Source: Paenibacillus sp. DMB20 (GTDB taxonomy: Bacteria; Bacillota; Bacilli; Paenibacillales; Paenibacillaceae). Taken from it: DNA of 64,000 nucleotides. This document shows positions 61,201 to 64,000 of this stretch, piece after piece (positions within the stretch are counted from its first letter, which is position 1; each line of letters starts with the position of its first letter). The position numbers and the translations under genes were made by a program. The stretch is taken from contig NZ_LAZU01000021.1 in NCBI RefSeq assembly GCF_000987955.1, forward strand, positions 248,001-312,000, written 5' to 3'. The notes below the pieces were generated by a model that did no database searches, had not been told where the DNA came from, and worked only from the letters and a program-made list of their open reading frames with translations.

Positions 61201-64000
61201 GATTTTCGGACTGCCGCTTACGTCCAAAATTGCGAACCACTTGACGCTGTCATGGAACGAGAGCGGCCAGGTCGAAGGATATGAAACCGTGCTTCAGGTC
61301 AAGGATGAACGCGGAACGCCGGTATCGGGAGCACAGGTGACGGCAGACGGCAAGGCGATTGGAACGACGGATGATCAAGGGCAGCTCAGAACGAAGGAGC
61401 TTACCGCCGTTGTTAAGACCTACAAGCTTCAGGCCGAAAAAGGCAGCTTTTACAGCCCGGTGATGGCGTTTGCGGTGTCCAAACTGGCGGGAACCAAAAC
61501 GCCATATAACATTAACGTCAACATGGGCGAGGACCCGACCGTATCCCGCGGGTTTGCTTGGCACACCCATCCGGACGTGGAGCAGACGGTCGTGGAGATC
61601 GCCAAACAATCCGGCTTCACCGATTTTGACGGTCCGGATGTGAAGACCATATCGGGCGACAGCTATTTGTATCATACATTGGATCTGGGCACGATCCGCG
61701 TGCACAAAGCGTTGGCGTCGGATTTGGAGCCCGGTACGGCTTATGTGTATCGCGTAGGGGACGAGAAAGGGAACTACGGTCCGAAAGGAACGTTCCGGAC
61801 AACGGATGACTCTAGTGATCGTACGAAGTTTTTGTATTTTGCCGACTCGCAGGCCAGTAAAGAAGCGGAGTTCAAGCTCTGGGGCAATACGGTCCGGAAA
61901 GCGGTAAATGAGCATCCTGACGCCGAATTTATCGTTCAGGCCGGAGACATGGTGGACAAGGGCTTTAATGAACAGGAATGGAACTATTGGTTCAAGGAAG
62001 CGCAGGATGCGTTTTTGAATACAACCCTGGTCGGGGCGATCGGCAATCATGAAGTCATGGGAACGAAAGGAAACAGCGATTTCCTTGCCCACTTCAATCA
62101 GCCGGGCAACGGGCTGCCAAGCCTGAAGGGAAGCAGCTTTTCCTTTGATTACAAAAATGCGCATATTGTCGTGCTGAACAGCGAATACGAGTATGAAGCG
62201 CAGAAGGAATGGCTCAAGCAGGATTTGGCGAAAACGAAGAAAAAGTGGAAAATCGCCATCTTCCACCGCGGACCGTACGGCAGCGTGTACGATACGGCCG
62301 AGATTAGGGATTTGTGGGCTCCCGTTCTTGAGGAAAACGGGGTGGATCTTGTTTTAAACGGGCATGATCATATCTATTTGCGCACGCATCCGATGAAAGG
62401 CAAAGAGATTGCCAAGGATGGCCAAGGAACAACCTATGTTATCGCGGGTTCGTCGGGTCCTAAATTTTATCCGCTAACGAAGCGGGATTGGCAGTATATT
62501 ACGGATGAAGAGCAGACCCAAATGTATGCCTCGATTGAAATGACGGGTGACGAACTAAAAATGGTCACCAAAACGGTAGGCGGACGGATCGTGGATGAAT
62601 TCACCCTTTCCAAAACGACCGTTCCCCCGGAACGGGTGGAAATCAAGGAGCAGAACGTAAACCTCGCCGTCGGTGAGAGCAAAGCGCTCACGGCCGTCGT
62701 GAAACCGGACAATACCTCGGATAAAACGGTAACCTGGTCGGTATACGGCTCGAAGGCTGAGGAGGTGGTCACCGTATCCGCACAAGGCGTCGTTACGGCC
62801 AAAGGTTTGGGCAAAGCCGTTGTCAGGGCGGCAAGCAAAGCCGCACCGCACATTTATGCCGATACGACGATTACCGTAGACCGGATACCGGGTGGAGCCA
62901 TGGAATCTTTGGCACTGCAGGGGAAAACCTTGCTGAAGACCGGGGAAACCGATCAAACGGTGACGGAAGCGGTGTACGGCGATGGAACCCGCATCCGCTT
63001 GCTTGAGGGAGTCGTTTATCTTAGCAGCAATCCGGGCGTTGCCGCGGTTGACGATGGAGGCCTGGTTCGCGCGCTGAGTCCGGGTGCGACGGTTATATCC
63101 GCCACTTACGGAGAGTTCAGAGCCAGATATGATCTTACGGTTCAAAGAACGGGCAGCCCGGGAGACGGCGGAGGAAACCCTGGAAACGGCGGAGGAGAAC
63201 CCGGAAACGGCGGCGGTGGTAGTTCGACCGGTCCGGTGCCGCCTCCTGTTAAGCCACCGGTTCAACCGGATCCAAAACCGACGGACAGCGGGCAAATCAC
63301 GGTAACTGCTTCCGAGCTTGCAGCCATGAAATCCAAAGGGAAAGTCGTTATAACCTCGGCAGGTTCTTTGAAAGAGCTTTTGCTGCCGGGCCATGCCGGA
63401 GCGCTGCTTGGGGATATTCCGATCACCGTAGAGGCGCCTAACGCGGCGGTCACGATCCCGGCGGAGGTACTCCGCGCGTTAAGCGCTCTGGTAGCCTCGG
63501 ATCAGCGGGAAAGCGCCGTGATCAAGCTGACCGTGAATCAGGTTACGGGGCAGGACGCTTTGAGGCCGCTGGCTTTAGCCGGAAAATCGGGAGCGGAGAT
63601 CGTTACAGCCAGCGATTTGCTTGCTTTCAGTCTTGGCATTACGCCGAAGGACGGCAAAGAGAAACGGCTGGACTCGTTTACCAAACCGGTATCCATTACC
63701 CTGCCTGTCCGAGCAGATGCCGACCGCAAGTTGACCGGTATGTACTTCATTGCGAATGACGGGGGACTGGAATATATCGGGGGGACCTGGAAAGACGGGA
63801 AGCTTACGGCGAACGTGCGTCACTTCAGCATGTATGCCGCCCTTGAATATATCAAGACGTACAGCGATGTTCCGGAGCGCCATTGGGCCTATCGCGTCAT
63901 CCGGGAAATGTCGGCACAGCATCTGCTTCAAGGGGTAAGCGACGAAAAGTTTGCGCCGGATCAAAAGGTTACGCGCGCCGAATTTACGGTCATGCTCGTT
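58277..64000 (+). CDS. Very large multidomain SLH surface protein (3' end outside window)
   Basis: One uninterrupted frame of at least 1908 residues runs off the window. Order: signal peptide (~1-36); phosphodiester glycosidase (NAGPA/DUF2233) domain ~95-395 with INGDYYDM, TAIGTKADG and LNLDGGGSAT; two Ig-like stretches ~405-575; a carbohydrate-binding-like module ~580-740 (MWVYGDGKKHWLRAKMRDA) resembling that of the 32966 protein; an Ig-like segment; a cohesin-like domain ~855-980; a short transthyretin-like segment; a purple-acid-phosphatase-type fibronectin domain ~1075-1178; a calcineurin-like phosphatase ~1183-1381 with AGDMVD, GNHE and GHDH; two BIG2 domains ~1450-1622; a Gly/Pro linker; and a first SLH repeat from ~1860 (YSDVPERHWAYRVI). 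GGAGGT lies 12 bases before ATG 58277. Likely wall-bound glycan/phosphodiester-degrading enzyme. Confidence 0.85.
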   Translation, partial: MPRVKRSRSATRFVGSLLSGIMLLSLLAPVRPSMAETSNQNAGRTVDERKLEIGPGATYTWKNIELDRGAEKLHYVEFNPANPAMELQPATTGGKIYGMQELTKMAADADREGNRVIAGINGDYYDMSNGLPLGLFMGGGELLNSPPDDWYAFGMKSDGSTLYGSSPKLTRTVSIGGTDRALTAINRLRGNDSLVLYTSSFHTSTATNDLGDEVVLDIDSGEFKSGQTLKLKVAAIHKDKGNTVLSEGKAVLSASGKPREWLAGLQVGDEASLRLELDPAWKDVTTAIGGSAILIADGQIQESPDPAVHPRTAIGTKADGTVIMLVIDGRQPGFSEGVTLNELAAIMKEMGAVNALNLDGGGSATFVARLPGETARKVLNSPSDGVERKTANGLLLVNKTPEGAADKLVVQPQLERVLAGSKASFKALAVDGNLHPASMPGAVEWSLAPDLGTIGEGGAFTAGDQAGTAEIKAVSGALSGTGTVEVVDQLTELRFGDAVKSFAPGQSETLSVTALRDGQVVRADNSRLEWRVEGEIGTIDAGGTFTAANVTEKTGKIYVSHKGVETSVDVNIGLPPVVLEDFENGLDRYLESAGAQYNSVKASIEQNEDLVRFGNGSLKLEYDFTGKPGTSGAYLQTKSQADNIAIPGYPEKISMWVYGDGKKHWLRAKMRDAKGAVDIDFVPQDVGVDFEGWKYLEAVVPKGRTLPLTMDVPVRYMETKADKKDAGVLYVDQIRAMYGPNTDDMDPPVVKDLMPAEGAVVKTNQPKISVIAEDKGYDPDQHPGTTLIDPEKIRFYLDGKLVEHTLYPPKGQIHYTPGTPLADGVHQAKVSVRDLSGNQTIKEWTFQVDTGASKLVYDTPETVYAGGTYTLDLSGVKTSNIRSGTIAFAYDPAKIGNLQLIRNDKVSESRLRAEIDPAGGKVTISFNDLDAAGLSDQDLIGQLQYDVKKDAAGTHAFAFLSGSISFADTGAVVYPIFGLPLTSKIANHLTLSWNESGQVEGYETVLQVKDERGTPVSGAQVTADGKAIGTTDDQGQLRTKELTAVVKTYKLQAEKGSFYSPVMAFAVSKLAGTKTPYNINVNMGEDPTVSRGFAWHTHPDVEQTVVEIAKQSGFTDFDGPDVKTISGDSYLYHTLDLGTIRVHKALASDLEPGTAYVYRVGDEKGNYGPKGTFRTTDDSSDRTKFLYFADSQASKEAEFKLWGNTVRKAVNEHPDAEFIVQAGDMVDKGFNEQEWNYWFKEAQDAFLNTTLVGAIGNHEVMGTKGNSDFLAHFNQPGNGLPSLKGSSFSFDYKNAHIVVLNSEYEYEAQKEWLKQDLAKTKKKWKIAIFHRGPYGSVYDTAEIRDLWAPVLEENGVDLVLNGHDHIYLRTHPMKGKEIAKDGQGTTYVIAGSSGPKFYPLTKRDWQYITDEEQTQMYASIEMTGDELKMVTKTVGGRIVDEFTLSKTTVPPERVEIKEQNVNLAVGESKALTAVVKPDNTSDKTVTWSVYGSKAEEVVTVSAQGVVTAKGLGKAVVRAASKAAPHIYADTTITVDRIPGGAMESLALQGKTLLKTGETDQTVTEAVYGDGTRIRLLEGVVYLSSNPGVAAVDDGGLVRALSPGATVISATYGEFRARYDLTVQRTGSPGDGGGNPGNGGGEPGNGGGGSSTGPVPPPVKPPVQPDPKPTDSGQITVTASELAAMKSKGKVVITSAGSLKELLLPGHAGALLGDIPITVEAPNAAVTIPAEVLRALSALVASDQRESAVIKLTVNQVTGQDALRPLALAGKSGAEIVTASDLLAFSLGITPKDGKEKRLDSFTKPVSITLPVRADADRKLTGMYFIANDGGLEYIGGTWKDGKLTANVRHFSMYAALEYIKTYSDVPERHWAYRVIREMSAQHLLQGVSDEKFAPDQKVTRAEFTVMLV

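Noticed and set aside
59708..62266. Several 180-340 codon minus-strand open frames
   Set aside because: All lie opposite the single intact frame of the large SLH surface protein and show only antisense-type composition.

Overview
The window looks like chromosomal DNA of a Paenibacillus-type member of the Bacillales. The evidence is moderate GC content, AGGAGG-type ribosome binding sites with ATG, TTG or GTG starts, and large secreted proteins anchored by S-layer homology (SLH) domains. A DesK/DesR cold-sensing pair, a KhtU/KhtT potassium-proton antiporter, an LplABC-type sugar importer and paired YdbS/YdbT membrane proteins point the same way. I see no rRNA, tRNA, CRISPR array, phage or intact insertion sequence.

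Layout. 1-2.6 kb: amino-sugar catabolism (AGE-family epimerase, NagB, NagA). 2.8-4.0 kb: an OsmC peroxidase and a broken AT-rich oxidoreductase gene. 4.1-11.0 kb: a complete but unusual peptide-type ABC importer. Its minus-strand operon encodes two permeases with extra N-terminal domains and a lipoprotein binding protein whose domain order is circularly permuted; a double ATPase gene is divergent from overlapping promoters. 11.2-13.2 kb: an SGNH esterase, an LRR-protein remnant and a WGR-like/WD40 protein. 13.3-19.0 kb: a ribose-type sugar importer, a thioesterase and a dehydrogenase. 19.1-22.2 kb: des-desK-desR. 22.3-24.4 kb: khtU and khtT. 24.6-31.4 kb: a secreted stalk-domain protein, a two-component system and a secreted beta-propeller protein. 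31.4-32.6 kb: a split chromate transporter.

32.8-36.7 kb: an SLH-anchored GHL10 glycosidase. 36.9-40 kb: an AT-rich methyltransferase, a TVP38-type membrane protein and a LacI-family regulator. 40.5-45.7 kb: a dehydrogenase plus LplB-LplC-SBP importer downstream of two AAGCGCTT operator-like sites. 45.9-48.2 kb: YdbT/YdbS. 48.3-49.9 kb: a WYL regulator and a GyrI-like protein. 50-52.7 kb: a drug-type ABC exporter and a convergently oriented TetR regulator, both promoters carrying TATAC-N-GTATA boxes. 52.9-57.1 kb: a TIGR01777-type epimerase and a GH2 beta-galactosidase behind a cre-like site. 57.1-58.3 kb: non-coding, rich in short repeats. 58.3 kb to the end: a very large SLH surface protein cut by the window edge, combining phosphodiester glycosidase, cohesin-like and metallophosphatase modules.

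Two things cut across the window. First, about 17 single-base frame breaks interrupt otherwise intact genes, mostly in runs of 8-9 identical bases; this looks like base-calling error, so I report the restored genes. Second, a 104-109 base sequence with compensatory stem changes and a terminator-like 3' end occurs four times (two in tandem between khtU and khtT, one truncated). I do not recognise it; together with the permuted binding protein and its transporter it is the best candidate for undescribed biology here.
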